From positions 1 to 52,391 of the forward strand of contig CAMDQF010000004.1 of assembly GCA_945905745.1 (NCBI GenBank): a stretch of 52,391 nucleotides of DNA, in the 5' to 3' direction. Positions 32,133 through 39,422 of the stretch are shown piece after piece (the first letter of the stretch is position 1; every line of letters begins with the position of its first letter). This DNA comes from Litorilinea aerophila. Lineage in GTDB: Bacteria > Chloroflexota > Anaerolineae > Caldilineales > Caldilineaceae. Below the pieces are notes generated by a model. That model was not told where the DNA came from. It ran no database searches and saw only the letters and a list, made by a program, of their open reading frames with translations. The position numbers and the translations under genes are program-made.

Positions 32133-33110
32133 ATGCTGATTGTGGAAGCGCCTGTTCAAATCAAAAATGTCGATTGGGCCGTGGCCGAAGCACCCGGCCT
32201 GAGCGGATCGACTTCTCTTCTGGAGCAGATCGGCAATACACCCCTGCTAGATTTGAGCGACTTTGCCCGGCAGTTGGGCGTACCCGCCGGTGTGGGCCTT
32301 TATGCCAAAGCCGAGTGGATGAATCCCGGCGGTTCGGTCAAGGCCCGGGCCGCGCTGCGCATTATCGAAGATGGGGAGAAGAGCGGCAAACTGGCGCCCG
32401 GCAAAATCCTCATCGACAGCAGCAGCGGCAACACCGGCATCGCCTACGCCCTCATCGGGAGCCTGAAGGGCTTTGAAGTCCATCTGGTCATGCCGTCCAA
32501 TGTGAGCCGGGAGCGCAAGGCGCTGGTGAAGGCCTACGGCGCAAAGCTCATTGAATCGGACCCGCTGGAAGGTTCAGATGGCGCGATTCGGCTGGTGCGC
32601 AAGCTGGTGGCCGAGCATCCCGAACGCTATTTTTACGCGGACCAGTACAACAACGACGCCAATTGGCAGGCCCACTATACCAGCACCGGCCCGGAAATCT
32701 GGCAGCAGAGCGAGGGGCGCATCACCCACTTTGTGGCGGGGCTGGGCACAACCGGCACCTTCACCGGAACCGGGCGCTATCTGAAGGAGCGCAAGCCATC
32801 GGTGGAGCTAATCGCCGTGCAGCCGGAGGACGAGCTTTCGGTCATCGAAGGGCTGAAGCATCTGCCCACGGCTATCCGTCCCGGCATCTACGACGACAAA
32901 CTGGCCGACGAGCAGCTCCCCGTGGCCGCCGAAGATGCCTGGGAGATGACCCGCCGCCTCTCGACGAAAGCCGGTCTTTTCGTCGGTTTCAGCAGCGGCG
33001 CGGCGGTGGCGGCGGCCATCGAAGTGGCGAAACGGCTGGAAAGCGGCGTCGTTGTCACGCTTCTCCCGGACGACGGCAGTAAGTATGTGAGTTTGGGGAT
33101 TTTTGATTAA
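32133..33110 (+). CDS. cysM: Cysteine synthase, CysM-like
   Basis: A 325-residue fold-type II PLP enzyme. Schiff-base Lys70 is in NPGGSVKARAA, the PLP-binding loop is SSSGNTG (97-103), and the phosphate loop is GLGTTGTFTG. An N-terminal extension of about 30 residues precedes the usual LLEQIGNTPL start. The position after the carrier and E1-like genes matches the mycobacterial cysO-cysM arrangement, so O-phosphoserine or O-acetylserine plus carrier thiocarboxylate is the likely reaction. ATG 32133 with AAAGGAG at seven to eight bases. Confidence 0.88.
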   Translation: MLIVEAPVQIKNVDWAVAEAPGLSGSTSLLEQIGNTPLLDLSDFARQLGVPAGVGLYAKAEWMNPGGSVKARAALRIIEDGEKSGKLAPGKILIDSSSGNTGIAYALIGSLKGFEVHLVMPSNVSRERKALVKAYGAKLIESDPLEGSDGAIRLVRKLVAEHPERYFYADQYNNDANWQAHYTSTGPEIWQQSEGRITHFVAGLGTTGTFTGTGRYLKERKPSVELIAVQPEDELSVIEGLKHLPTAIRPGIYDDKLADEQLPVAAEDAWEMTRRLSTKAGLFVGFSSGAAVAAAIEVAKRLESGVVVTLLPDDGSKYVSLGIFD

Positions 33111-33113
33111 CGC

Positions 33114-33238
33114 AATTCGTATTGCGTAAGGAGTGGCGATTGAGGGGTTTAAGCCGCCCATGCAGACAACGGCAAATGGCACTACCCTTCTGCATAATAG
33201 ACGCCAGATTCTCACTTACCGATACGCAATACGAAATA
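33114..33238. repeat. Long-loop inverted repeat with CGTATTGCGTA words
   Basis: The arm 33114-33128 is nearly complementary to 33223-33238; the 94-base loop has no recognisable content. Fills the spacer between cysM and the DUF4395 gene. Confidence 0.65.
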
Positions 33239-33265
33239 CGCCATAGGAACAGAGGCCACTACCTT

Positions 33266-33721
33266 ATGCCCGCATCTTCTTCCAGTCGTGTCGACTACAC
33301 TGCATTAAAAGTAAATCAATCCTTTATCATCGGTCTGCTCGTTTTGGCCTTCTTGCTGGATGCGTCCTGGCTCGTGGCTTTTGTGGGGCTGGTGATGCTG
33401 GTAGGGACAATCTGGCCCCAGGCCGGTCTGTTCAAGCGCATCTACAGTGACCTGCTCAAACCGGCAGGGCTACTCAAACCAGACCCACGCCCAGACACAC
33501 CCGCGCCCCATCTCTTTGCCCAGGGCGTGGGCGCGATTGTATTGGGGATCGCTATGCTGGCTTTTGCCACAGGTGGAATTGTGGCTGGTTGGCTACTGAC
33601 GTCGGTGGTGATCGTCCTGGCCGCGGTCAATCTCTTTGCAGGCTTCTGTGCGGGCTGCTTTATCTATTTTCAGTTGGCCCGACGCGGGATTCAACTCGAT
33701 TTACCCATCTGGCGAGCATAA
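33266..33721 (+). CDS. DUF4395 membrane protein
   Basis: A 151-residue membrane protein with two hydrophobic regions of two helices each (about 20-50 and 85-135). The VNQSFI start of the domain and the conserved GFCAGCFIY motif (CxxC at the membrane interface) mark DUF4395. To my knowledge DUF4395 genes often sit with thioredoxin and thiosulfate sulfurtransferase genes, and here a thioredoxin-like gene follows directly. A role in sulfane sulfur or disulfide handling at the membrane is inferred. ATG 33266 lacks a strong ribosome site. Confidence 0.78.
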   Translation: MPASSSSRVDYTALKVNQSFIIGLLVLAFLLDASWLVAFVGLVMLVGTIWPQAGLFKRIYSDLLKPAGLLKPDPRPDTPAPHLFAQGVGAIVLGIAMLAFATGGIVAGWLLTSVVIVLAAVNLFAGFCAGCFIYFQLARRGIQLDLPIWRA

Positions 33722-33729
33722 CCACCCTC

Positions 33730-33756
33730 GTGACGCAAGCTAACAGCTTGCGTTAC
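33730..33756. repeat. Triloop palindrome between DUF4395 and thioredoxin genes
   Basis: A hairpin of CGCAAGCT/AGCTTGCG with loop AAC, extended on both sides (11 of 12 bases paired). Same style as at 11139 and 34204. Confidence 0.72.
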
Positions 33757-33775
33757 AGTACTCTGCGGAGAACGG

Positions 33776-34195
33776 ATGATGCTGGAACGGTTCTATATTG
33801 TGCTCTACGCAATCGCATTAGGTGGATTGATTTGGGCAGCCTATTGGGGCTGGCTGCGACTGCGGGTGCGGCGGTTGGCTGTTGCCGTGCTGCCCCCGTC
33901 TCTGCAACAGCTTGTCCAGCCAGGACGGCCCGCCATCCTCTACTTCACCACAGACAACTGTGTCCAATGCCGGATGCAGCAGGCCCCGGCCCTGGAACGG
34001 CTGGTCGCGGCCACAGGCATTCCAGTTCATAAGTTCGATGCAGTCACCCAGAGCGACCTGACCAGTTTTTACGGGGTGATGACTGTGCCGACAACCGTTG
34101 TCCTCGACCCCCAGCGACGACCCCAAGCGATCAACTACGGATTGGCTCCGCTCCAGAAGTTGCAGGAGCAGGTGGGAGCCTGGCTGACTGTTTGA
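33776..34195 (+). CDS. Membrane-anchored thioredoxin-like protein
   Basis: A 139-residue protein with one N-terminal membrane helix (about 5-25), a basic stretch, and a thioredoxin fold with the redox motif NCVQCRM and the cis-proline motif VPTTVV. Thioredoxins of this style reduce or transfer sulfur to partners at the membrane. Start may be ATG 33776 or the adjacent ATG 33779, both behind GGAGAA. Lies between DUF4395 and cysK, so likely a partner of DUF4395. Confidence 0.85.
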   Translation: MMLERFYIVLYAIALGGLIWAAYWGWLRLRVRRLAVAVLPPSLQQLVQPGRPAILYFTTDNCVQCRMQQAPALERLVAATGIPVHKFDAVTQSDLTSFYGVMTVPTTVVLDPQRRPQAINYGLAPLQKLQEQVGAWLTV

Positions 34196-34203
34196 GACAA
34201 AGT

Positions 34204-34260
34204 TGGGAACGCCGCCATCCCTGGCGGCAGCAGGCGGCCAGCAGGATGCTGGCGCTCCCA
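34204..34260. repeat. Cruciform-like double hairpin
   Basis: Two perfect hairpins (34211-34217 with 34222-34228; 34237-34243 with 34247-34253) are enclosed by an outer imperfect stem (34204-34213 with 34251-34260, nine of ten paired). Confidence 0.75.
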
Positions 34261-34316
34261 GGAGTAACTGCGTAAGTCCTGTATTCCTATTTCCACAAAT
34301 CGCAGGAGACAAGAAA

Positions 34317-35267
34317 ATGGCTGAGCAATCCAATCTACGCATCGCCAATAGCATCACAGAACTGATCGGCAATACACCGCTTGTGCGCATTAACCGACTG
34401 ACTGGCGACGCCCAGGCCCAAGTGGTCGCCAAACTTGAATTTTTCAACCCAGGCGGCAGTGTCAAAGACCGCATCGGCCTGAGTATGATTGAGGCTGCCG
34501 AAGCCGCCGGAAGGCTCAACGCCGACACAATTTTGTTGGAACCGACCAGCGGCAACACCGGCATTGCCCTGGCCTTCGTGGCTGCGGCCAAAGGCTACAA
34601 ATGTGCGCTGGTCATGCCCGACACAATGAGCGTGGAACGACGTCTGCTGCTCAAAGCCTACGGCGCGGAGCTGATCCTGACCCCCGGCTCGGCTGGTATG
34701 AGGGGGGCAATTGCCAAGGCCGAGGAGATGGCCGCGGCCGATTCCCGCTATTTCATCCCCCAGCAGTTTGAGAACCCGGCCAACCCGGCGGTCCATCGGC
34801 GCACCACCGCTGAAGAAATCTGGCGGGACACAGACGGCCAGGTGGATATCGTCGTCTCCGGCATCGGTACGGGTGGGACGATTACGGGCATCGGCGAAGT
34901 GCTGAAGGCGCGCAAACCAGGGCTGCGGATGGTGGCGGTGGAACCAGCCGATTCGCCTGTGCTTTCTGGCGGCAAGCCGGGGCCGCACAAAATTCAGGGC
35001 ATCGGCGCGGGTTTTGTGCCCGGTGTGCTAAATACAGAGATTTATGACGAGATTGTGCAGGTGCAGAACGAAGAGGCTTTCGCGATGGCCCGCCGCTCTG
35101 CCGTAGAAGAGGGGCTGCTGGTGGGCATCTCCTCCGGCGCGGTCCTGCACGCAGCCGTACAGGTCGCCAGCCGTCCCGAAAACGCAGGCAAGCTGATTGT
35201 CGTGATTATCCCCTCCAACGGCGAACGCTATCTGAGTACAGCACTCTTTGCCGATTTGCGGGAGTGA
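34317..35267 (+). CDS. cysK: Cysteine synthase A (O-acetylserine sulfhydrylase)
   Basis: A 316-residue PLP enzyme with Lys50 in NPGGSVKDR, the PTSGNTG loop near 81-87 and [10 protein letters not shown] as phosphate loop. Closer to classical CysK than the gene at 32133. It should use sulfide and O-acetylserine made by the acetyltransferase encoded next. ATG 34317 with CAGGAGAC seven bases upstream; in-frame upstream codons are repeat-derived. Confidence 0.92.
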   Translation: MAEQSNLRIANSITELIGNTPLVRINRLTGDAQAQVVAKLEFFNPGGSVKDRIGLSMIEAAEAAGRLNADTILLEPTSGNTGIALAFVAAAKGYKCALVMPDTMSVERRLLLKAYGAELILTPGSAGMRGAIAKAEEMAAADSRYFIPQQFENPANPAVHRRTTAEEIWRDTDGQVDIVVSGIGTGGTITGIGEVLKARKPGLRMVAVEPADSPVLSGGKPGPHKIQGIGAGFVPGVLNTEIYDEIVQVQNEEAFAMARRSAVEEGLLVGISSGAVLHAAVQVASRPENAGKLIVVIIPSNGERYLSTALFADLRE

Positions 35268-35270
35268 TTT

Positions 35271-35359
35271 GGGGATCGGGGACTGGAGACCGGGGACTGG
35301 GGATTGGGGATCGGAGATGCGCTCGGCCCAATCCCCGATCCCCAATCCCCAATCTCCCA
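35271..35359. repeat. GGGGATTGGGG hairpin repeat (class B), copy 3
   Basis: Seven or so G-rich words at 35271-35317 and C-rich complement at 35327-35359 form a long hairpin between cysK and cysE. Confidence 0.8.
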
Positions 35360-35374
35360 AAAGAGGCGCAGCTT

Positions 35375-36088
35375 ATGTTCACAACCCTACGCAACGATAT
35401 CAACTCCATCTTCGACCGGGACCCTGCAGCGCGCAGCGTGGCAGAAGTTATACTCTGTTATCCCGGACTGCACGCCATCTGGATGTACCGCGTCGCCCAC
35501 TGGTTTTGGACCCGGCGCTTCTATCTGATTGGGCGCTGGATTTCTCACTTGGCCCGCTGGCTGACCGGCATCGAAATTCACCCCGGCGCGCGGATCGGGG
35601 CGGGTTTCTTCATCGATCACGGCATGGGCGTCGTCATCGGCGAAACCGCCGAGATCGGCGAGTTCGTCACCCTCTATCACGGGGTCACGCTGGGCGGGGT
35701 AAGTTGGCGCAAGGAGAAACGCCACCCGACGATTGGCAATCACGTCGTTGTCGGTGGGGGGGCTAAAATTCTGGGGCCAATTACAGTGGGCGACCACTCC
35801 CGCATCGGGGCCAATTCGGTGGTGGTGAAGGATGTGCCGCCCAACTCCGTTGTCGTGGGCGTACCCGGACGCATCACCTCCCAGGACGGCAACCGTACCG
35901 GAAGCGTCAGCGCCCAGGGCCACGAGGATTTGCAGCACAACGTTCTCCACGACGTGACGATGGAGGGCGTGCAGCGGCTGAGCGTGCGACTGGCTGCGCT
36001 GGAAAAAGAAGTGGCTGGTCTGCGCGAGCAAAACAGCCAAGACGAGTGGGTTCTGGCCAACGGCTACACTGGGCCGTGGGACATCTGA
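35375..36088 (+). CDS. cysE: Serine O-acetyltransferase
   Basis: A 237-residue left-handed beta-helix acetyltransferase of the short EpsC/CysE type. Asp81-His82 in IDHGMG and His102 in YHGVTLGG are the catalytic residues, and hexapeptide repeats run to about residue 165, ending in GVPGRI. The last 55 residues form a probable coiled coil ([19 protein letters not shown]). Makes O-acetylserine for the synthases upstream. ATG 35375 with AAGAGG about nine bases upstream. Last gene of the operon, convergent with the next gene only six bases away. Confidence 0.92.
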   Translation: MFTTLRNDINSIFDRDPAARSVAEVILCYPGLHAIWMYRVAHWFWTRRFYLIGRWISHLARWLTGIEIHPGARIGAGFFIDHGMGVVIGETAEIGEFVTLYHGVTLGGVSWRKEKRHPTIGNHVVVGGGAKILGPITVGDHSRIGANSVVVKDVPPNSVVVGVPGRITSQDGNRTGSVSAQGHEDLQHNVLHDVTMEGVQRLSVRLAALEKEVAGLREQNSQDEWVLANGYTGPWDI

Positions 36089-36094
36089 AGGGTT

Positions 36095-36511
36095 TCACGT
36101 CCTCTCCTTCACCCGAATCACCAGCTTCAGCCCCGACCATACCGCGTCCAGCGCGGCCACTTTCACATCCACCAGCCCGTGCGCCAGCGCGATCTCCCGC
36201 ACCACATCCTCTGTCACGTCCGTAGCCACTTTGGCGGCTTTCTTTGGCCACGAGACCCAAATCATCCCGTTCTGGACAATCTGGCCGCGCAAACGGGGCA
36301 GTTCGTCTTCCAGTTCGGTGCGCGCGGTCGTAAAGATGTGAATGAAGTCGAAGGGCGCGTCTCCATCAATTCTGAGACCGTCGGGCAGGTCGCCGAGCAG
36401 TTCCCAGTAATGGTCTGGCCGGTTGAGAACCGTCAGCGCCATCCCCGTTTTGATCCCCAACTTCTTGACCAGCGATGTGCCTGAATAACCGGCCCCTTCT
36501 ACTTCAGCCAT
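36095..36511 (-). CDS. DUF3052 protein
   Basis: A 138-residue protein with the YSGTSLVKKLGIKTG start typical of DUF3052; the middle has FDFIHIFTTAR and the end WSGLKLVIRVKER. No catalytic residues are known for the family, which resembles a degenerate Rossmann or methyltransferase-like fold. ATG 36511 has AAGGA eight bases upstream. It follows a split amino-acid exporter on the same strand after 36 bases, but a functional link is not established. Confidence 0.8.
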   Translation of the reverse strand: MAEVEGAGYSGTSLVKKLGIKTGMALTVLNRPDHYWELLGDLPDGLRIDGDAPFDFIHIFTTARTELEDELPRLRGQIVQNGMIWVSWPKKAAKVATDVTEDVVREIALAHGLVDVKVAALDAVWSGLKLVIRVKERT

Positions 36512-36547
36512 ACGTCTGCATCCTTCAGGCCAGTGGCCCGCGTCTTT

Positions 36548-37033
36548 TCACACCACCGGTTTTCTGCGACCAAAAAGGAGGGTGGGCGTCGCAATCCCCA
36601 CCGCAATCGCCGCCAAAATCAGCGCGGTTTTGGTGGCGTTGAAGCTGATGTTCCACAAAATAGCGCCGCCAGCATCGCTGTTGCTGGCCGCGGCCAATTG
36701 CAGCAGACCCAACATTGTGCGAAAGGCAAAGGTGCCCGGCACCAGCGCAATCGCGCCGGGAACGGTAAAGACAGGGGTGGGGGCTTTCCAGAGGCGGGCA
36801 CAGCCAACGCCCAAAAAGCCGATCAGCACAGCCCCGGCCAGGGTGGCGGCCTCAATGCCAAGTCCGTAGCGCATCAGCAGCGTGCGCAGGGCGTGGCCCA
36901 ATGCGCCGTTGACAAAACAGGCGGCCAGTGTACGCACGGGCACGTTGAAGAGAATGGCAAAGCCCAAAGCCGCCACCCCTGCCCACAGGGCATCCCTGCC
37001 CAGCAGCCAGAGCAGCGCAAGATCGATTGTCAC
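36548..37033 (-). CDS. Threonine/serine exporter, C-terminal half (YjjB/ThrE_2-like)
   Basis: A 161-residue membrane protein of four or five helices with TVPGAIALVPGTFAFR, the signature of the ThrE_2 domain. Starts with GTG overlapping the TGA of the previous gene (GTGA), so the two halves are translationally coupled and should form one transporter, here split as in E. coli YjjP-YjjB. Substrate may be serine, threonine or, as for YjjPB, succinate. Confidence 0.85.
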   Translation of the reverse strand: MTIDLALLWLLGRDALWAGVAALGFAILFNVPVRTLAACFVNGALGHALRTLLMRYGLGIEAATLAGAVLIGFLGVGCARLWKAPTPVFTVPGAIALVPGTFAFRTMLGLLQLAAASNSDAGGAILWNISFNATKTALILAAIAVGIATPTLLFGRRKPVV

Positions 37034-37824
37034 AGCCCAGTCACCCCCACCAGACGCATAGCCAGCCAGAGGCCCAGGGCAATGCCCAGCGAGATCAGCG
37101 CGCCGGTCACACCCCGCGCCAGCCCGATGAGTACGTGGCCCTGGATCAGGTCTTCGGCGGCATTGATGAGGGGCACACCCGGCACCAACAGAAGGACTGA
37201 CGCAGCCAGGGCAATCTGCCGCCCGTCACCGCTGCCAAAGCGCACAAAAAGGCTGGCCAGCCCGCCGGCCACCAGCGCCGTGCAGATGACGATCACCAGT
37301 GGGTTGAAGTGGCGGCGCGACAACGCCTGGCGCACCGCCATAGCTGTGCCCGCGGCCAGAAAGGTCGCGCCAAAAACCGGCCAATCCCCGCCCAGCAAGT
37401 GGCTGAAAGCAGCACAGGCCAACCCAACCATTGCCACCACAAGCCAGCCCGGATAGTGGGGCGGCGTAGCCACAATGCGCTCCAATTCGGAACGCACCTG
37501 CGCCCGCGCCAACTCCCCGGCCACTACGCGACGGGTGAGCCGGTCGATTGCGGAAACTTTGGTCATATCCACGCCCAGATGGACGACCCGGCGCACTTTT
37601 GTGCGAAACTCTTCCCCGCTGATGGTGGAGACGAACAGCCCATTGGGCGAAACCACAATGTCCATCCAATTGCAGCCCAGGGCCGTACCCAGCCGATGCA
37701 CAGTCTCCTCCACGCGCTGGGCCTCCGCGCCGTGTTGCAGGAGCAGTTGCCCAGCCCAGAGGGCCAGATCGATCACATCGCGCAGCTCTTCGCGGGGGAG
37801 CGGATGAGATGAATTATCCGTCAC
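37030..37824 (-). CDS. Threonine/serine exporter, N-terminal half (YjjP/ThrE-like)
   Basis: A soluble N-terminal part (ALWAGQLLLQHGAEAQRVEETVHRL) is followed by about five membrane helices with LLLVPGVPLINAAEDLIQGH, the ThrE signature. The start is uncertain: GTG 37824 (264 residues) follows AGAGAAA, GTG 37854 lies just after the upstream gene's stop, and ATG 37908 would overlap that gene. Coupled to the C-terminal half by a four-base overlap. Confidence 0.83.
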   Translation of the reverse strand: MTDNSSHPLPREELRDVIDLALWAGQLLLQHGAEAQRVEETVHRLGTALGCNWMDIVVSPNGLFVSTISGEEFRTKVRRVVHLGVDMTKVSAIDRLTRRVVAGELARAQVRSELERIVATPPHYPGWLVVAMVGLACAAFSHLLGGDWPVFGATFLAAGTAMAVRQALSRRHFNPLVIVICTALVAGGLASLFVRFGSGDGRQIALAASVLLLVPGVPLINAAEDLIQGHVLIGLARGVTGALISLGIALGLWLAMRLVGVTGL

Positions 37825-37873
37825 GGCGATTTTTCTCTGTTTGGTAAAGGTCACACAATCGCTGCCATCCAAT

Positions 37874-39118
37874 CTACGGTGCTTGCACTGGTTGTTCGGT
37901 CTGATCATCCCACACCCAATAGCCTGCTGCATCCGGCAGAAAGTCGTCCCAGACAGCGCCCAAATCGGACGTCTCGGCCAGATGCCAATCTGCGCCGAAT
38001 TGACCGGCGCACAGACGATCCCCGGTTGCCTCGTCCACGAGAGTCGGCTGCGACACAGGCGGCGTGAGCGCGGCGGGCTGGTCAGTGGATGCGCCAGCCG
38101 CCAGCCGGGTCAGGGCGATTTCGCTGATACAGAGAAGGGGCAGGCCGTTGTTATCGGCCGGGAAGGGCGGCGGCGTCGGCGACGCGTCGGCGGTTGGCTC
38201 TGGCGGCGGCGGCTTCTCGGCGGCGGCGATCACAACCACTGCCCGATAATCGGCGGGGGCGATGGGCTGGTCGTGGCGCGCAGGGTAGGGCAACACCTGC
38301 TTGAGTTCCAGTGTGTAGCCCTCGTACCACCAGCCGGTGGGCCCGCTGGCCCCCACAACCGGGCCGGTGACAAGCCCCTGGCGGTCTGTCACGCCGCCCA
38401 CCACAAAAGTCTGCGCGGGCCGCCCCTGCCGGGCAAAGGTCATTTGCGCGTCCACAATGCCAGACCAGAAGCAGTTGATATCGGCGGGGCAACGGCTGTC
38501 TTCGTTCACTTTGTCGAAGGTTAGCTGTAATTGCTCTTGGGCAAACCGCGCAGTTTCGCCCACGGCCAGTGTAATCGCCCCCCCCAACGCGCCATTGGCG
38601 CTGGCGTCAGAGCTGTCGGGTGTGGCCGTTACTGCCGGCGGCTGTTGCGTCTCCCCGCCCGTGACCAGCAGTGTCACCCGGTAGTCTGCCAGCGCGGGCT
38701 TGCGCTGGACATCGGGATAGGGCGTCACCGCGAGCAGAGAAATTGTGTTGTCGTCGTAGGCGGCGGAGGTGACAACGCCGGGCGCAGTGGGGATGACTGC
38801 GCCGGTGTTATCCGTATGCGCGCTGAGCCGCAGGGGAGTCCCGACACCAGCGCCGGTGCGCACGATTGTCAGTTCAATTTCCACGGGCAGCGTGGCGGCG
38901 CACTGAATCCCCGTCGGGCAGCGTCCATCCACCAGCACAGTCACAAACGCCACCTCCAGATCAATGGCAGGCAGGCGCGCCGACTGGCCCGTTTGCAATG
39001 TAAAGGGCTGATCCCTTTCAGCCACGCGTGGCGGGGCACTGGGGGTGATGAGTGTGATGGGTATTTGGCAGCCAGCCAAAAGCAGACAGAAGAGCAGTAA
39101 ACAGGCGCGACGTTTCAC
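37874..39118 (-). CDS. Lipoprotein with two cysteine-motif repeats
   Basis: A 414-residue lipoprotein. Start GTG at 39118 with AAAGGGA about nine bases upstream; signal peptide with lipobox LLAGC (Cys16). Two similar domains follow. Domain 1 has VLVDGRCPTGIQC and a later VTPYPDVQ...ADYRVTLLV; domain 2 has VNEDSRCPADINC and VLPYPARHDQPIAPADYRAVVVI. The D-x-RCP-x4-C unit in each may form a disulfide or bind a metal. The domains are joined by a serine/alanine-rich linker, and a proline-rich segment precedes a 90-residue C-terminal part with three more cysteines or tryptophan-rich strands. Function unknown; probably at the outer face of the membrane. Confidence 0.75.
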   Translation of the reverse strand: MKRRACLLLFCLLLAGCQIPITLITPSAPPRVAERDQPFTLQTGQSARLPAIDLEVAFVTVLVDGRCPTGIQCAATLPVEIELTIVRTGAGVGTPLRLSAHTDNTGAVIPTAPGVVTSAAYDDNTISLLAVTPYPDVQRKPALADYRVTLLVTGGETQQPPAVTATPDSSDASANGALGGAITLAVGETARFAQEQLQLTFDKVNEDSRCPADINCFWSGIVDAQMTFARQGRPAQTFVVGGVTDRQGLVTGPVVGASGPTGWWYEGYTLELKQVLPYPARHDQPIAPADYRAVVVIAAAEKPPPPEPTADASPTPPPFPADNNGLPLLCISEIALTRLAAGASTDQPAALTPPVSQPTLVDEATGDRLCAGQFGADWHLAETSDLGAVWDDFLPDAAGYWVWDDQTEQPVQAP

Positions 39119-39138
39119 AGAAAAAGCTCCCTTTCTAT

Positions 39139-39418
39139 CTCGACAATGTTGCATTACGAAAATCCGTGAATTCAGCGCCGGTTTCAGGCCACTGAGCGTA
39201 TGGACCAGTGAGCGCTGGTTGAGTAGCCGTCAGAATCCGGGATTCTGCGTCTGCGAGGCGTATCGAAACCAAGCGAACGGGTGAAACGACTGAGCTTCCT
39301 ACCCGCTTGATTTCGATACGGCGGCAAACAGCCTCCGCCTACCCTTCGACAGGCTCAGGGACCGCTCAACCGGCGCTAGTCTCCCAGCGTAGGCCAACGG
39401 AAATGTAACATTGTCGAG
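39139..39418. mobile_element. Miniature inverted-repeat element, 280 bp, with possible CTAT duplication
   Basis: Tips CTCGACAATGTT at 39139-39150 and its complement at 39407-39418; identity continues partly inward. Inside are nested inverted repeats: AGCGCTGGTTGAG (39211-39223) with 39365-39377, and CGTATCGAAACCAAGCG (39259-39275) with 39304-39320 at 16 of 17 positions. CTAT occurs directly outside both tips (39135-39138 and 39419-39422). No coding frame. The right end touches the stop codon of the FtsX-like gene; the left end overlaps the upstream region of the lipoprotein gene. Words such as TTCGACAGGCTCAGG are present. Confidence 0.65.
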
Positions 39419-39422
39419 CTAT

